DNA of 64,000 nucleotides. Origin: Aurelia coerulea. Taxonomy: Eukaryota > Cnidaria > Scyphozoa > Semaeostomeae > Ulmaridae. The notes beneath the pieces were generated by a model. It had not been told where the DNA came from and ran no database searches. It saw only the letters and a program-made list of their open reading frames with translations. The DNA is taken from the NCBI GenBank assembly GCA_039566865.1, contig CM076961.1, forward strand, positions 7,959,501 to 8,023,500, read 5' to 3'. Made by a program: the position numbers and the translations under genes. Shown piece after piece: positions 13,701 to 28,700 of the stretch; position 1 is the stretch's first letter, and every line of letters begins with the position of its first letter.

Positions 13701-16700
13701 TTTGTAAGCTATGGTGCGGAGCAACTGTACCCAATTTCAGCTGAGTACAAATAAACGATTCTAAAACAAATCTCTATAGGCTGTCCGAAGAATGTCCTGC
13801 AAATCTAATACGAGCGTCGATATTTCTATTCTCCTTTCGATATTCAAATTCAACTGATACTATAATAGTAGGATTCAGGTTCTTACAAATACCCTTAGAT
13901 TGAAGAGAGCTCCAAATTTCAAACGAAGATGCTCGTTTGCAAAATCCAATTAAATACAATGCAGTGATCAAGATTAACTGCATCTGGCTAAGGTAATACT
14001 GGCCGTTTTACCATTGTTGCAGCTTTTCAAAACAACGAGTTAACCACGCTCTAATATGAGAACACATTTCCTTATTAAAAATAACGCTGTTACAAGGCTT
14101 TGGTGCTGGGATCTGACTGCATATGAAAAGTATAAGATACAGAACCATGGTGAAAAACAAAGTCCCGAACTATATTTTAGAATGTTTTAGGGAAATTAAT
14201 AAAATCACAGCTTGTGACCAGTTTTCGTCGCACTGTTAAATCGCCGTACTTTCTGGTGAAAAGAATACATTACAAGCTAAAGGTAGCAATTCACGCTATA
14301 ACCGGACAATATCACTTTTAGTTGCAATGTAGAACTCTAACCGTATAATGAACGGGTACACTCAATCATATACCAATCATGCAATCGAACAAAAAGAAAG
14401 AAGTGCGGCCGAAACAACCTTCAATCACATTAGAACACAAAGAGTGCTACGATACTCCCTCATGACAGCAACCTTAGATTTATGTACTGTCAACATTCAT
14501 TGAGTGGGAGCCTTTAGCACTTAGGAGGGGCTCTCCTCTAAGAATAACGCCTGAGCTAAAATGGATCCCGCTGTTATACAGGGTGTCCTAAAAATTGTAC
14601 CACGTTTGTGTGTCTGCTGAGGAGGTGCTAAAGATTTATTGCCTCAGTTCATCTATATCTCCCTGCCTCAGTTCATCTACAGTTGCGTGGGTCAGGTTTC
14701 AACTTAGAGTTTGGGATCTCATTTGAATTAATTTGACAATTTGTTGCTGATTTATGGCCGAAAAAAAGCAAAAAAGTGGTTACTTCAAAACAGCACCTCT
14801 ATCGTTCTCCGGCAATGTGAAAATTAAGTAAACTTTCAAAGAAAGGGTACTAGCATTGTGTTCAGATTTTTTCTGCATTTCAAAAAGGGTTAAAGTATTT
14901 TCATCCATAAGACGACACTTTCAATCCATTTAAAAATATAGAGAAATTTGAACATGATGATAGAATACTTTTTTTCAAGCATTATTTGATTTTGACATGG
15001 TTGGAGAACAACAGAATTGCAGTTTTGAAGTAACAACTTATTTTGCCTTGCCCTGCATCAGCAACCACTTGTAAAATTGACTCAAACAAGGTCTTGGACT
15101 CTAAGGTGAAGCCTGCTCTATGCAACTGTATAAAAACCACAGATCACAATCAGAAGACAATTAAAGCCACATATCCTCCACCGCAGCCACACAAACGGAG
15201 AACCATTTTAAGGGTAAGTATGAGTTATCATCAAACGTGTATGTCAGTTCTTAAAAGAGGTACTACATTATCCTAGCGTGTTAAATACTATTTATCAAGA
15301 ACTGCTGCCCATCAGGTTTGTGTGCTGGTAGTACGTGATGATTGCTCTCAGTGAAAATAATGTGGCGAGAAACATACCTTTCCAGACCCAATTAATCACT
15401 ATCATGGTTGGATTTTCAGTTCTAGGATCAGACTTTTTATGACCTTTCTGGCTTCTCGAAAGAGATGGCTGAATCGGTTCCAAGTTAAGCAAGCTCCAAC
15501 AGAATTGGCCTCAACAGTATTTCATAAGAAGGGAATTTAACCATTTTATGATACAGCTTTTGCCGAAAAGTGTGGCTTTTCCGGACAGATCAAGAGCCAG
15601 TGAAATTGCTCCGTTGAGTCTTTTGTTGAGCCCCCAGTGATTCTTAGTAAAGGGGGCATAATGTATCTTATGCTCAATTGTTACGACTTTGGTAGCAACT
15701 TAAAACAAGTACAATATACTACAAAAGTAATTTTATCACAGTAAATACGAACCTGCCATAAGTTGATGTGTAATGAAAACTCCTCGCATCGATTCAATTT
15801 TATAGAAATCAGTGACGACGTTATTAGTGTACTAGAATGGAGAAACGTGCAATTAAAACATATATAGGACAGGCACACATTGTTTCCATATTTCCACCTA
15901 GCATCCGTAGATAGTTTTAGAACACTAAGAAACTAAGCTCGTCGAGGCAGTGTCCAGGTCCTTCCTCTCGATGGGACCACACCTTGTAAATCCTGTAGCC
16001 TAACTCTCCTCACTCTACGTAGTAGGTTCGACAAGGCGAGAACTCACGGGAACTATTGGGAACTCTAACTACCAACCTTGCGATTGGTAGTCAAGCGTGC
16101 TCCCACTGAGCCTTCCCCGCTCAAGCATATGTGCAAGATGACAGTACAAGACAGCGAGTGTCCTTTGTTTTTCCTTCAACCCTTAAATACTGCCCCTGCC
16201 ACTAAAATGAAGGGTATTTTCTAATTGTCTTATCATTGTATTGCATCTATTTTTAGCTTTCAAGCGGTGTAAATTTCAATAATTTTAAGCGGCAAATTGA
16301 TATATATATCGCATCGTGTGCCTTGAAGAAAAGTTTTAAGATACAAATATGTAATCATTTTATTAAGAGGCACAAGGAGGGTACAAAACAGTCCGTGAAG
16401 TCATTTATATGTTACCGGTCAGCTGTCTACGACGATACTCAGTGGTTGCTGTACTTTTTTAAAGATTGCATTTAGCCAAGAAAGTGAAAGTGGGCAGATC
16501 AAACTAAACCTTACAGCAAAAAATAGCTAAGATTTTCATGTCAGATTGACCACCGATTAACCAGCGATAGATCAACAATCGAAAACAGCCACTTTCCCTC
16601 TGCTATCTAATTTTTTGTTCATAACAATGGTAAGGAGAACTTTAATCCTTGTTCTACGACGACATAGGCAGTCAACTAAATCGGGACAAACATACCAATA

Positions 16701-19700
16701 CTGTCAAGACCAAGGCTAGTCGAGCCATTGGACTTATTAAGTAAGTATTCTAAGAAATATCTTCCATCTGACTTGCTCAACAAAATGTATAGAGGAATCG
16801 TTGAGCCCCATTTGAGTTACTGTTACTCCGTTTCAGGCTGCTGTAGGCAATAAAAAATCAAGATCTTGCAAAAAAATCAAACTAGAGCTGGAAGAATTGT
16901 AAAACAACAGCCCATACGAAGCCTCTGCTGGTCCGCTAATTCAAAAATCTTGGCTGGTTAACTATCAGTAATATTGTAAGAAAAGAGACCGCCACGCAAA
17001 CTTACAGATCTTTGAATTCGCTTGCCCCAGACTACTTGAAGAAATTACTCATAAAATGTTCGGATGATAGAGAACGGTTACTGCGCTCATCAGAAACTAA
17101 TCTTAGGATACATTCAATGGCCAAGAAGCTTTTTCTTATCGCGGTACGAAACTATGGATCAGTCTAGAACGAGAGACAAAATCCGCACATTCCCTGAGAA
17201 TTTTCAAAGAACAACTATAGAAGGGGGTGTAACGTTAATTTCATTTTTACGTTCTTTTTCATATACTTTGTATTGTATTGTACTGTAAATTAGGCGGGTT
17301 AATTTCCTGTTTAGTTCTTAGTTTAGTGCTTTCTTTTAATTTTAGCTTGAACAGGTCGGTTTGAAAAAAATATCATATAAAATGTGTTAACCTGTTTAAA
17401 TATTTTATGATATTTTGCGATTTGAAGTCACTAGAAGACGATATCATTTCAAGTTGTAGCTTCCATGATAAAGGAAGTAAAATCAAATTTCCGTAAAGAT
17501 AAGCTGATAAAAGCGTAGTATTATCTTGCATTGAGTAACTAGTAAAGATTTCCATCATTGTCTAAAATCCACATATAGTACAGAAAAATACTTACGAAAT
17601 GATCTTCAAGTGATTTTGTGTACATTATTCCATCATCGTCAGAAACGTATAAATTTCCCTTTCCAGTATCTATGGCAAAATAGCAAGCCATTAGATTGGG
17701 CAAAAAGCTCAAACTGAATGAAGTAAAGGTTATCTATGAATAAAACAAAGGAAACTCAAATGCACGTTATTGTAATATCCACGCACCACGGCACAAACAA
17801 ATATTTTCCTTCCTGGTAGCAGGCTAAGTACCTGTGTTTCTCCTTGTGCACTGTCTTCCTCCTTCCCTGTATACCGCCCAATTCAACCCCTTTTCCTTTT
17901 TCTTCTTCTTTCTTTTTCCTTCCTTTTTGCCTCCTTTTCCTTTCATTTCTTTTCCTTCTTTTCCCTTTCCTTCCCTTTCTTTTTCCTTTTTCCCTTCTTC
18001 CTTCCTGGGAAATTTAAGCATTTCAGCTACCTTCCTGGTAGCGCTGCTACCACGCTACTTGGTTTTTTGAGTCCTGCCACGCACTTGTTGAAATCATCAA
18101 ATACAATAGGCTGATAACAGAATACCCAGACTGTTTCCGCCCGGGCTTTCATCTCCATCGATCCTCTTTAAATAAAGTCACCCAATAAGAGCATCAGCGG
18201 TAATCGAACAATTGGTTTACTAATGAAGGGAAATAGAAAATTGGTTCAAAACAATGAATCTTCGAGGTAAATGGCAAACAATTCAATCCAACGGAGAAAC
18301 ATTTAAACTCATGTCATCAGTCCAAAGCGCAGTCGTGATAACGAACGAGAAGCGTACATAAATTTAATTTTGACCTAGTTAGGGCTGATCCAAGTTGTTC
18401 TTTTAACATTCGTACTGGGTTTTGTTTGCTTGTTCTATTCACAGGCCAAAAAAGAAAAGCTCGTGCTGTCTTTGCTTGCCTCCATTGCTTGAAGTGGAAA
18501 CAGAGAGTGGCAAAACTTCCACGATTAGAAACAAAAAATATGAAAAAACACTGAATACATACCCCCATTTTCATCAACATGAAGGAAAACTTGGCCTTCG
18601 CTCATGTCTAAGATCGCATAGAACTAAAATAAGAAGAGAGGGAAATTCACGAAATGGGAAAATGTGAAATACCAATTGGTACTGATTGCATAATCAGCCT
18701 ATCAACGCATTTACGCTCTAATGCCAACAGACGTACCTGTATCCATAAAATGTTCCCAAGCCCTCAAACATCACTAGGACCCCTGTTAATCAATTTTATA
18801 AAAGTTGAAGAAAACAACCGTTTTAGAAGAGCGATTTTGTTACCTTTCTAAAAATTACATTAAATTGGTTTCATTTACCTAATTTAGTTTCACTCAAAGC
18901 TTTCTAGAAACGCATCTTTTATCCACGCACCCTGCCAATAAAGTTCTCAAATATTTTTTCCCATCAAACCCATTGAGCAATTCCCCCCTCTAACTAATCT
19001 TTCACTTTATGTCCCATGCTGTATACTCATCAAGATCTCCCTTGCCTCGTGCACCAGAGTAACAAACGAAAGGACTACATGTGCCGTTCTTCTTCCGATG
19101 TGGTACTAAATTATCTCTCTTAACGTTGCAACGGTTCTCTCCAGTCATAAAGGTTATCCGAATTCAAAATATTCCATTTCTGGTTTGTAGTCTTACTAGA
19201 TTCTGTTGCGACTTTTCGTTAACTTCTACTGCGATGAGGAGACAGCACCGAAGGTGCACGTGCAAGTTTTCCCTTTTCACCAACAGCTTTAATGTCTGAG
19301 TTCAGCTACAGGCTGTCATAAAAGCATGTAGGCCGTTTGAAGGGTTACTGCGGAAAGCAATCATGCATCCAAGAGCAAGACTGAATTATGTTTTTTATGC
19401 GCGCGCAGATATCCCTCGAAACCGAGGCAATGGGGAAATCAGAATTATTACAAACGCTCCTTTCCTCAATTCTAGAACTGACCACAGCTGAAACCATAAC
19501 AGCAACAACAACGAGCATAGGTGAAGGTCACATGGAAAGAGCTTAAACTGAAATACCTGAAATACGGAGAACATCCCAAAACAAAAACAAGACAGTTATA
19601 CACACAAGTAACCCGCGGAGTTTTACCCAGTTTATTAATCGCAAGCCAGTGTTGTAAAGAAATCAAACTATTTGATTCTGGGCAATAAAAATCTCTTGCA

Positions 19701-22700
19701 AAGCCTGGAGTTTCTGCTCTCTCAAGTAACCCTTCGATGGACTAAAACTTCCCGCCCGACGTGCGTCACTGCGAGTAACATAGATGAGCGAGTAATATTT
19801 TCTGAACGCAGTCATGCTTACCTTGAAGTAAAAATGGTTCTGTAAAATGTAAAAAATTAGCTTTGCTCAACGACCAATTTGCCATAAAGGGAATACAAAC
19901 ATGAAATCAATGTCACAAGAAAATTGCGATATACTTCAAAACATGTTCAAAACAACGAGAATTTTGGCCTAATCTATCATAAACTGATCCCCTGGTACAT
20001 CAAACCAAACATCAAGTAATCAATACTAACATAGGCTATGGACGGGGGTATAATTTTGACCTCACCTTGAGCTGTTGTTTGCGGCTGCTAGATTGTAAAC
20101 AAACAAAGATGGCTGGCTGGGAAATCAGCATAAAACCAACACGTAGATATCTCATTTTTACAAAGTCATCCCCTATTTTCCCGGCGGTACCGATGCGATT
20201 TTCTGACAGCCAAATAAAATTTCGATCAATACAAAAAGTTTCCTGAAAAGGCTGCGGCCAGATTTTTTGCAAATTACATAGAAATTCGATCAATTTTTCC
20301 TCACTATTTTTGAACCAAAATCTAGTAACCTTGAAATTTCTTGGCTTGTGAGGCTCAGAAGAGTCAAATAGGCTTGCAATTCAATGAAATAAACAACAAA
20401 GTATCTACCTCTTCAAAAATAATTTTACTGCTAGTTTATTTCAAGGATTTTGAACACAGGAGGGTTTACTTTGGCAGACCAAAATACTTAGGCCGATAAC
20501 AATGTGAAGATCACCGGTGCTTCGATAAAAAATTGAAGTATGATCCCCTATTTTCCCGAATAGCTCACCTGGCTCAAAATGTTCCTCAGATCTTGGAGAA
20601 GGATTTCAGAGATGATGGTGAAAAGGCTGCGGCCAGTTTTGGAGTATTTTACAAAACATTAAATCCTTGAATTCTTCGTCTTTTGTGACAATCACCACGA
20701 TGTCTATTCCACGTGTTTGGAGCCCTTTAAAATGTTTGATTAACTTCAGCTCTCGTCCAAGTAATCTTTAACTTCCAACCTGTGCATTTAGCCAAGTACC
20801 GAAGACAATAGGCCAATTCCCAGGGGTCAGGAATTTTCGAAAGTCTATTGCTTGTTTTTCCTGGCAACTTTCCAGATTCACAGATTCCAACTAAATGCGG
20901 GGGCGCAAGGTCCTGTCGGTCAGCGGCAAAAACATAATTCAGTCTTGCTGCATCCAAGTAACTGATTTCAGATTTGAGCTTGAGACCTTGTTTGCGTAAA
21001 TCTGATAAGTAGTTGCTGATTTATAAAGCAAGAAAGTCAAAATTACTGGTTGCCCCAAAACCAGAGGATTAAATTTGCTCAATTTACTTCCAAATAAAAG
21101 AAATTTAATGAAAAAAAAACGTACCTACAATGCCTGCCAAAAGTCCTTGGAACACTTAGACCATTCCTTGACAATCCGCAGTTCTAACCAGAGCGATTAG
21201 CTTTAAACACCCCCCTCGCCCCCGCAACAATGCTGACTTGCAAGGTTATTGTCCCAGCCTTCCATCAGAGTCGCGAATCGTCCTGCCATCCCCATTTTAT
21301 CATCATATAACAACATTGTTCTAAAGGGGAGGGGGAAAATCGCAAACCAAGGCAAAAATAGCAAAGGTGTTCCAAGAATTTTGGCAGGCATTGTCTGAAT
21401 TTTATTTCGATAATGGCGTAGCACAGAAAAACAAATTTCACGCACCTTACGATTTTCGATGGTCCTGATTTCATTCTTGACCACCAAAAAGTCGTATTTT
21501 ATGCTGATGACGTCATAATTGGCAATCAAACCTATTTTAAGCGACTAACTGGCACTGCCGCAGAACTGATTTTAGACCCAAATTTCGATAATCGGTTTGG
21601 TGTACAATACTTTCAAACAATTAGGTAACTGAATGCAACTGCTTACCCTTTCTGGTGTGACCTCTGGAACACGAACTCTATGAAACACAAAACCATTGTT
21701 CTTTGAAACGTGCATAACCCTGGTCTTATTGCTCTATGAAGAGAAAGAATCATGAAATCACGTCATTATCTATTACAATATCAAACAAGGCAACAAAATG
21801 GTTACACATCGACATACACAGGGGAGGGGGGCTTGCTTTGAATTATGTCGCTACCTACAGTACAGTGAATCGTACGCCTAACTTCAAAACTCTGCTTTAT
21901 CAAAATCAAAAACTTCATCAAAAGACCTGTTCGTTCGCGAATACATTTGGCTTTGGCTGCAATAAACCTCGCAGTTTCGTTTTTCATAGTTTTTGCGCTG
22001 CAAAAAATGCCAACTTTGGTACGATTTTTAACGGCAATTAGTCTTTCCTTTTCGTAGTTAGTGGCAAATTCACTAAAATGTGTTCCACAGCGTGATTTGT
22101 AAAGCAATACATTTACCATAAACCCTTGAATAAGGCCTCATGATAGGAATAAATTTTTTGAAGGGAGCTTATTTGAAGATTGAGGCCTACGCGAGGATTC
22201 ACGGCAATTTCACACCAGAGCACGAAAATAGCTTCTTCTTCCTGCAACCGGGCAAAACTCACACTTGATATTCCTACTGGAAGAAAAACTAAATTACGCT
22301 CCAAAAACATACCGGGTGCGCCAAAATAAACTATGCACGTTTGGCAGGCCATAATAAATCATACACTGGACCGATTTCGAGGATTTATGACTTAATCTGT
22401 AGCAGAAAGCCTGAATTAGATACTGGGATTTTTTGCAAATTTTTTAATTTTCAGTTTTTAGAGCTAGAAGCGAGTTTCCTAAAATTTTAGTTTTCGAAAA
22501 CACTGAAAACGATAAAAAAATATCGATCAAGTTTTCTTAATAATTGACATGTGTGGACAAAGAGAGAACTTTTTCGTGGTGATTTGTGATTTAGAAATCG
22601 ACCAATCGCAATCTGCTATACGAGAGTTCGTACTAAACCCCCAAATCCCCCTGAAAACGTTTTCTCTTTGTTCATTCATGTTGAATCTTTTAAAATTTGA

Positions 22701-25700
22701 TCGACGTTTTTTGATCGTTTTCAATGTTTTCCAAAACGAACTGTTTTGGAAAGTCGCTTCTAGCTCTAAAAACTGAAAACAGAAAAATTTGCAAAAAGTC
22801 CTAGAGTCTAATTCAGGCTTTCTGCTAAAGATTAAGTCATAAATCTTCAAAATCAGTCCAGTGTACGATTTAGTGTGGCCTGCCAAACGTGCATAGTTTA
22901 TTTTGGCGCACCCGGTAGGAAAACTGGGTTAACTGCGCACTCGTCACCTTCCACGATATTATCCTTGATACCCTTAGTCATAGAACTACTAATAATTGTT
23001 GGTACCATATTAGTTATAAATTCCAGGTATGGCTTTAAAACTCCTCATGCCCATGGCATTTATGAAATAGGAGATTGGAATAAACACAAGAGACCATTTT
23101 TATTTAGGTATTAAAGGGGCTCAGTCGTCAAACAGTAAACAAATCCGTAAACTCGCACGTGTCAGGGATTATCCATTGTTCATCCATTGTTCTCTGCAGT
23201 TTGTTTGGTGGCTTCACCTAAGCCACAAAAAAGTGACCGTTAAAAACCCACTTATATCCGAGCAATCGTAGAAGATATGAATGTTTGGTTTGTTCTTTAG
23301 CGAAGTACAAGGATTAATGCCCAAACAGCAACTTTCATTTTGAAAAAAATACGAAAATCCTGTGTGATAGCACCTTTCAAAAAAACTGCAAAAATCATCG
23401 TTTTGTTTACATTTGACGACGAAGCCCCTTTAAGGCAATTGGGACAACCAAGCTCTTTGGCGATCTTATAATTCGCTTTGTTATATACTATATTCATATA
23501 TAAAAGTGTACTTGAGATACAGCCAGATAGGCTACTTTTGCTTGACGTTGACATATTTTTAAAAAATCCCGAAGGATACTATGAGTGGAAAATATCCTGC
23601 GACCACAAGGTCTCATGGACAGGGTTCATCCCCTTTTTTTACTCAACAAGAATTAGAATTAGATAAAATGGATTTGTTGAAAAGAAACAACGTACAAACC
23701 TTATCCAAATCAACAGATATAAACAAGAAAGCTCCTTGTATTCCAATACTATAGATATGCTCATGCAGCACTGAAATAAAGATCACATATTTGAGTTTGA
23801 AATATAAAACCATTCAAGACAACATCATGTACCATCTATGTTCTTCTCCATTCAAAAAAACTCCATCCAGCAATATTTCAACCAGTAAGGACATATTCAA
23901 CCATTTGTGTTGTACTACATCCATCTATATATTAATGAACCCTGATTCTCAAATCATCATTCTTGTCGTTCCCGTAGTTTTCCTAATTGAACCTATTGAA
24001 CAAATTGTCTATCCCATCGACTGGGTCTCACTAGTGTCTCTATGACTGCCGAGTAAAAGACACTTGTCATTTTTTTATACAATTTCAAAATAGAGCGTTA
24101 ACAATAACCAATTACCTATGACACTAAAGGGTCAGGTCGTCAAATATTGAAGGGTCAGGTCATCAATTATTGATGCCATGGTTACCATGTAAACCATGCT
24201 ACCTGTATCATGGCCGGGTCGTCGCCGGGTTAAGCGGCTCCCCCATCAGCTTGACTGATGAGGAGGGATTCCTGGATACCCAGCAGCAATAAAAACAAGA
24301 GCTGTAAAAAGTCATTTAGACTAATCCAGGGGTGAAGGTAACACTGAAAAATTACCAATCCAAAAAGGTACATCCAACCAAGGAAAAGTCTTGGGTGGTA
24401 GAGAAGGCGGAAGATCTCTTACAGGACAACGACTTTAACGGCATCCAAGCAACGTGCGTGGAGCGCGTAAGGGCACACCAGGATGCATCAGAAGGTGGTG
24501 ATCAGCCAACTTGGAAAGGATTGGGGCCCTACCAAGTATTATCCCATAGTCAGATACAGTAGAATGAGTGAAAATAGAAGAGACAATGACAAATGGAGAG
24601 CTACTGTGTCATCCAACGTCGAAAGATTTGGAACATAAAGAAGAAGATGACACTAAAAACGAACAACCATGCAACACTACAAGAACGATACGAAGAAGAG
24701 CAAACGATCAAGACTACCATCTAGCCTTTACACGAAGAACATACACCCAAACATGTGATTAAATATACAATTACGAAATGCTGCATATAGATCATTTTTA
24801 CAGATAAATACTTGAGCCCGTTTCACACTGAATGTCAGGCCAGGGCTGGACAAATGGTTTTTCTCCTGGCAGTAAAAATCTAAAATCAGAAATTCCTATG
24901 AAACCTAGCTGTAATTTCCTGCAAGTAGGATTCATAAGATGTCTCAATGGCATACGTATAATATTTTTTCTAGCATCCTTATAGTTTATCCAAGCTGATA
25001 TTGTACGCTAACGAAGAAATCGTTTTTCCGTGTATCATTTCCAGCATAATAATCACATTCTCACTTGAAAAAAGCTTATCAAATTGATTAAGTAGGAAGC
25101 GTATAGGTGTTTAAATAGTAATAGGTACGGATGACCCAAAAGTGAGAATTAAAAAAAATCATCCAAATTTGATCATATTACTGATCTATAACAATTCTTT
25201 CTATATAGCTGTGTAAAGGACAAAATTAATTGCGTAAAGATTGCAGTCTTGAAACGGCTTTAAATTTATGGGAATTTATGCTTTATACCTGGTTTATAAA
25301 CATACCCCGAAATTAGAAGGAACGATAAACTGGATTCTAATCTTCCTATAATTGGTTGCCTATGTCAAGACTCGAAACAACTTCTTATGAAATAGTCCCC
25401 CCCCCCCCCTAGTCTTCCTGGAGCATCAAATACCATAGGCCTGATAGGGTTAATGTTACGTAACCATACATAGAATGGCAAAGTGGCTCTGACCCTGCGA
25501 TTTCACGTAGGAAGTGTTGCTGAGGATAGGCAAGATCAACGAACAATGACATCTTAGTAATTGCATTCTGGAAGCTGCAAGCATGCATTTTTAGAGAAGA
25601 GAGTTGAATCAGTAAGAAGGGGTTGATGACTTATTGCTTCAGTTCTTGCCTGGGGCAAATAGTAAGCATGGGCTTCCTGTAATCTTACCTGATTTATAGT

Positions 25701-28700
25701 AATTTTTGACAAAGCCAAAAAACCAAACAGATCACAGGAATTACACCAAATGAATTTAGTCAATGTTAGCTGATATTATAACAGTGTGTACTGTTCCTTG
25801 TATAGAATTTTAGACCCTCTCCCTTATGCGGGGTGAGTGGCCGAGCGGCTTACACGGTTTCCGTCAGGTGACTGAAGTTAAGCTCAGTCGAGTGAAGTCA
25901 CACTCCGGATGGGTGACCACTAGGAGGCCAGATCTCGCAACTCATCAATCTATCCTTCGGAGGAGACGTTAAACGAGGGGTCCCATGCCTGGATGCGGCA
26001 CGTATAGTGGGCTTAAAGTAGCTTCAAATTGCCTAATGTTTCACCACATACTTAGTTTTCTCCCTGGAAGGAAAGTCGTTGAAGGGCTCGTGTTATGTCT
26101 GACGTAAGTAGCAGCCTGCCTAGACATGGGCCTCCGTTTCATTTTCGGCCACCTCATTCTATCGTTACCTTACAGACTGATGGATTTTTTTATCGATATA
26201 AAATTCTCACAATACATGTTACTACTTACTCTACATATTGATACGATACAACTATACAAACTACAGGGACGATAACATTAGGAGCAAAATGGCGTGACTT
26301 AGAAAATTTTTCATGCCGACGAACCTTTAGTGAATTCGTTTCTATTACGTCACTTTTGATAAAAAGAGTGTTGACGTAGAACTGTGCCCATATCGTTGAA
26401 GGCATGGAAATCTCGTACTTGAATGGCTATTTTTGGTTTCCTTCTATTTCAACATAATGCGTACTAATCCTTATCAGGGCCTTTTTAACATTAGAACTGG
26501 GGGGGCAATTGCCCCCCGATCCCTAGACTTTGCCCCCCAAGTGTCGAGATTTTTGACCCCAGAAAATTATCCCTTATTTCAAGTAAGTGATTTTCAGAAA
26601 GTAAGCTATTGCCGCCACCACTGCGTAGGCAACCTGCAAGAGCCATGTGTAAATGGATGGAATACGATAACAGGACTGTTTACCACCAGAGACAGGATGT
26701 TTCAGCCAAAGTCAAGGATGTTTCTTCAAAATTGTAACTCTAGCATAGGATAAATGTCACAAAACTATCAAAGTTTCCTTTTCACTAGTGGCAAGCATGA
26801 TATTGGGAGATCCATTCTAAGCCAAAGTAAAGGGTGTGGCCCTGAAAATTTTCCTGGGGGCTTTGCCCCCAGACTCCCTCATTTCACCTAACTTAAAATT
26901 TCTGGCCACGCCGCTGCTCACGAGAATTCGCGATGAGTTTTATCAAATATGTCAAATATCAATGAGTCTTACACAACACTCTTGACAAAGTATTCTTATC
27001 ATGTTGTAGTTTGATTTTAGCTAGCCCGTTTGATATATATTTGGATTCTTAAATTTCCTATTTTTCTCCAGGACCTCCGAGCATAAAATGCCCTTTCATC
27101 AGCAATGCACAGAATGGCGTTGCCAAAAGAAAAGAAGGCATTGACCAAAATAAATTCTGACCCCCGAACACTTTATGCCTTCGGTGCAAATTAGTGCCCC
27201 CCCCCCCCCTGATCTGAAAACGCTCCTACGGTCTAGCCAATCAGACTAACATATCCCCTTTTTAGGATTTGCCTCCCCACTTAAAACCCCTTAAAAAAGG
27301 CTCTGATCCTTATTGACATATTTTCAATAGAGAGAAAGTGACTCTGCCGTTTTCAATGGAGCCGCTGGCCTTCCGATGATTTGGTATTAGAATCTGAATT
27401 ATTTGGTCTGGAGCAGTCTCAATGACGTAAAATCCTTTTATGTCGCTGTGCTACAAGAATAGGTCAACAGCGAGAAGGTATTAGTTTTTCATTTCTAATC
27501 CCTTGGCGGCCACTGCATCCACTATCGTTATCGTTCTGCTGTAAAGATGAATCGCGTGTTGTAGAAGCAGGGTACTGGGTACCGTTGGTTGGGGTGTACT
27601 GTATCTTTGGGGTGTGTTGGGGTTGTATATTTTCGTTGTTGTCGTCGCAGAGAAGTTTAACGCACGAACAGCGATTGCGCTTCAAAAAAGATGGGAAACC
27701 TTGTCTAAGAGTTATTTTGAAGAACAAATCATCTGACTCAGTGTATGAAACATATGCCTGGGCTTGCGGAGGTGGAGAGAAAAATACTTATTTTTGCTGG
27801 CCCTCCCTCGTAATGGGTGATATATCATCGGTAAGTTTTGGAGTAATTTTCTTTTATTTCACAATATTTTGGTTTGGCCATACATGAACACACGTACAAC
27901 GACGAAAAAGTACTTGAGATTCGATTTTTTCAATCGTCATGATTCATTTATGCTGTTATTTCATATAATCTGGTCAAATTGAGCAAGAGTAAGTTGTAAT
28001 GATAGATTATTTAGTCTAAACAAGCACAGTTACTCAAAAGTAACAGAAACAGCGAGAAAAGCTTTTTAGTGCACTGTTTCTTGCTATCTCCGTTGATGGT
28101 ACTAGAATCTGAAAGCTAATACCCTGCGGCTCTAAGTTTGAGGCCAGGAGCCTTTAACAAAGAATGCAGGAAGTGGCGTCTAGCTCTTAAATGTATGAGC
28201 AAGAGTTGGCCGTAGCCGTTATCCACCAGTTTAGTAGAGACAGAAGGTGACACTGACACAGCTTTCATGGAAACAAAACCTTAGAAACCTTAGAAACTTA
28301 ACGATGAATTGTTATCATACGTGTTAATTCTATTTTTACATTGCCCTTGTTATTTTTACTAAAGCTGGATGTTTTATCGTTTTCAACAGGCCAGCAATGC
28401 GTTCTTCAAAGAAAGTGGCTACTTGTGTGGGTCCAACTTCTGGAAAATTGCAAACAAACATCAACATTCCCGGAAACATGTCAACAACCATACTACTTAC
28501 AGGCTTCTTGGAAATGTTGATGAAGGGAGTGCACTTGATGAAGCACGACGAAGGGAAGTTGAAATCCACAACAACAAAGCCTCTCTATATGGCAAAATAC
28601 TTTTGCACCACATAGATGTTGCAGTTTTTCTACTTTGAAGAACAACTAGATCTTGCGCGATCTTACGGCAATTTAGAGAAAATCTGGGGTTGAATTTCTT

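Noticed and set aside
14574..14600. mariner-type terminus (ACAGGGTGTCC), and a similar one at 46111
   Set aside because: No partner terminus, duplication or transposase frame found; too common a motif to call an element.
15295..15492. Minus-strand frame with VWKGMFLATLF, resembling the VPS10 GVYxAT segment, and an AAG|GTATGT site
   Set aside because: That segment is already supplied by exon 13 (MRGVFITHQL), which joins exons 12 and 14 in phase; this is a chance resemblance.
17824..18070. Open frames on both strands rich in F/P/S or K/E/G
   Set aside because: Translation of a polypyrimidine repeat that recurs inside the hAT element at 33.5 kb; low complexity, not a gene.
18736..18790. Exon-like segment bounded by TTAACAG and CAG|GTACGT on the minus strand
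   Set aside because: Exons 10 and 11 join in phase with conserved protein sequence across this intron, and the peptide has no VPS10 similarity.
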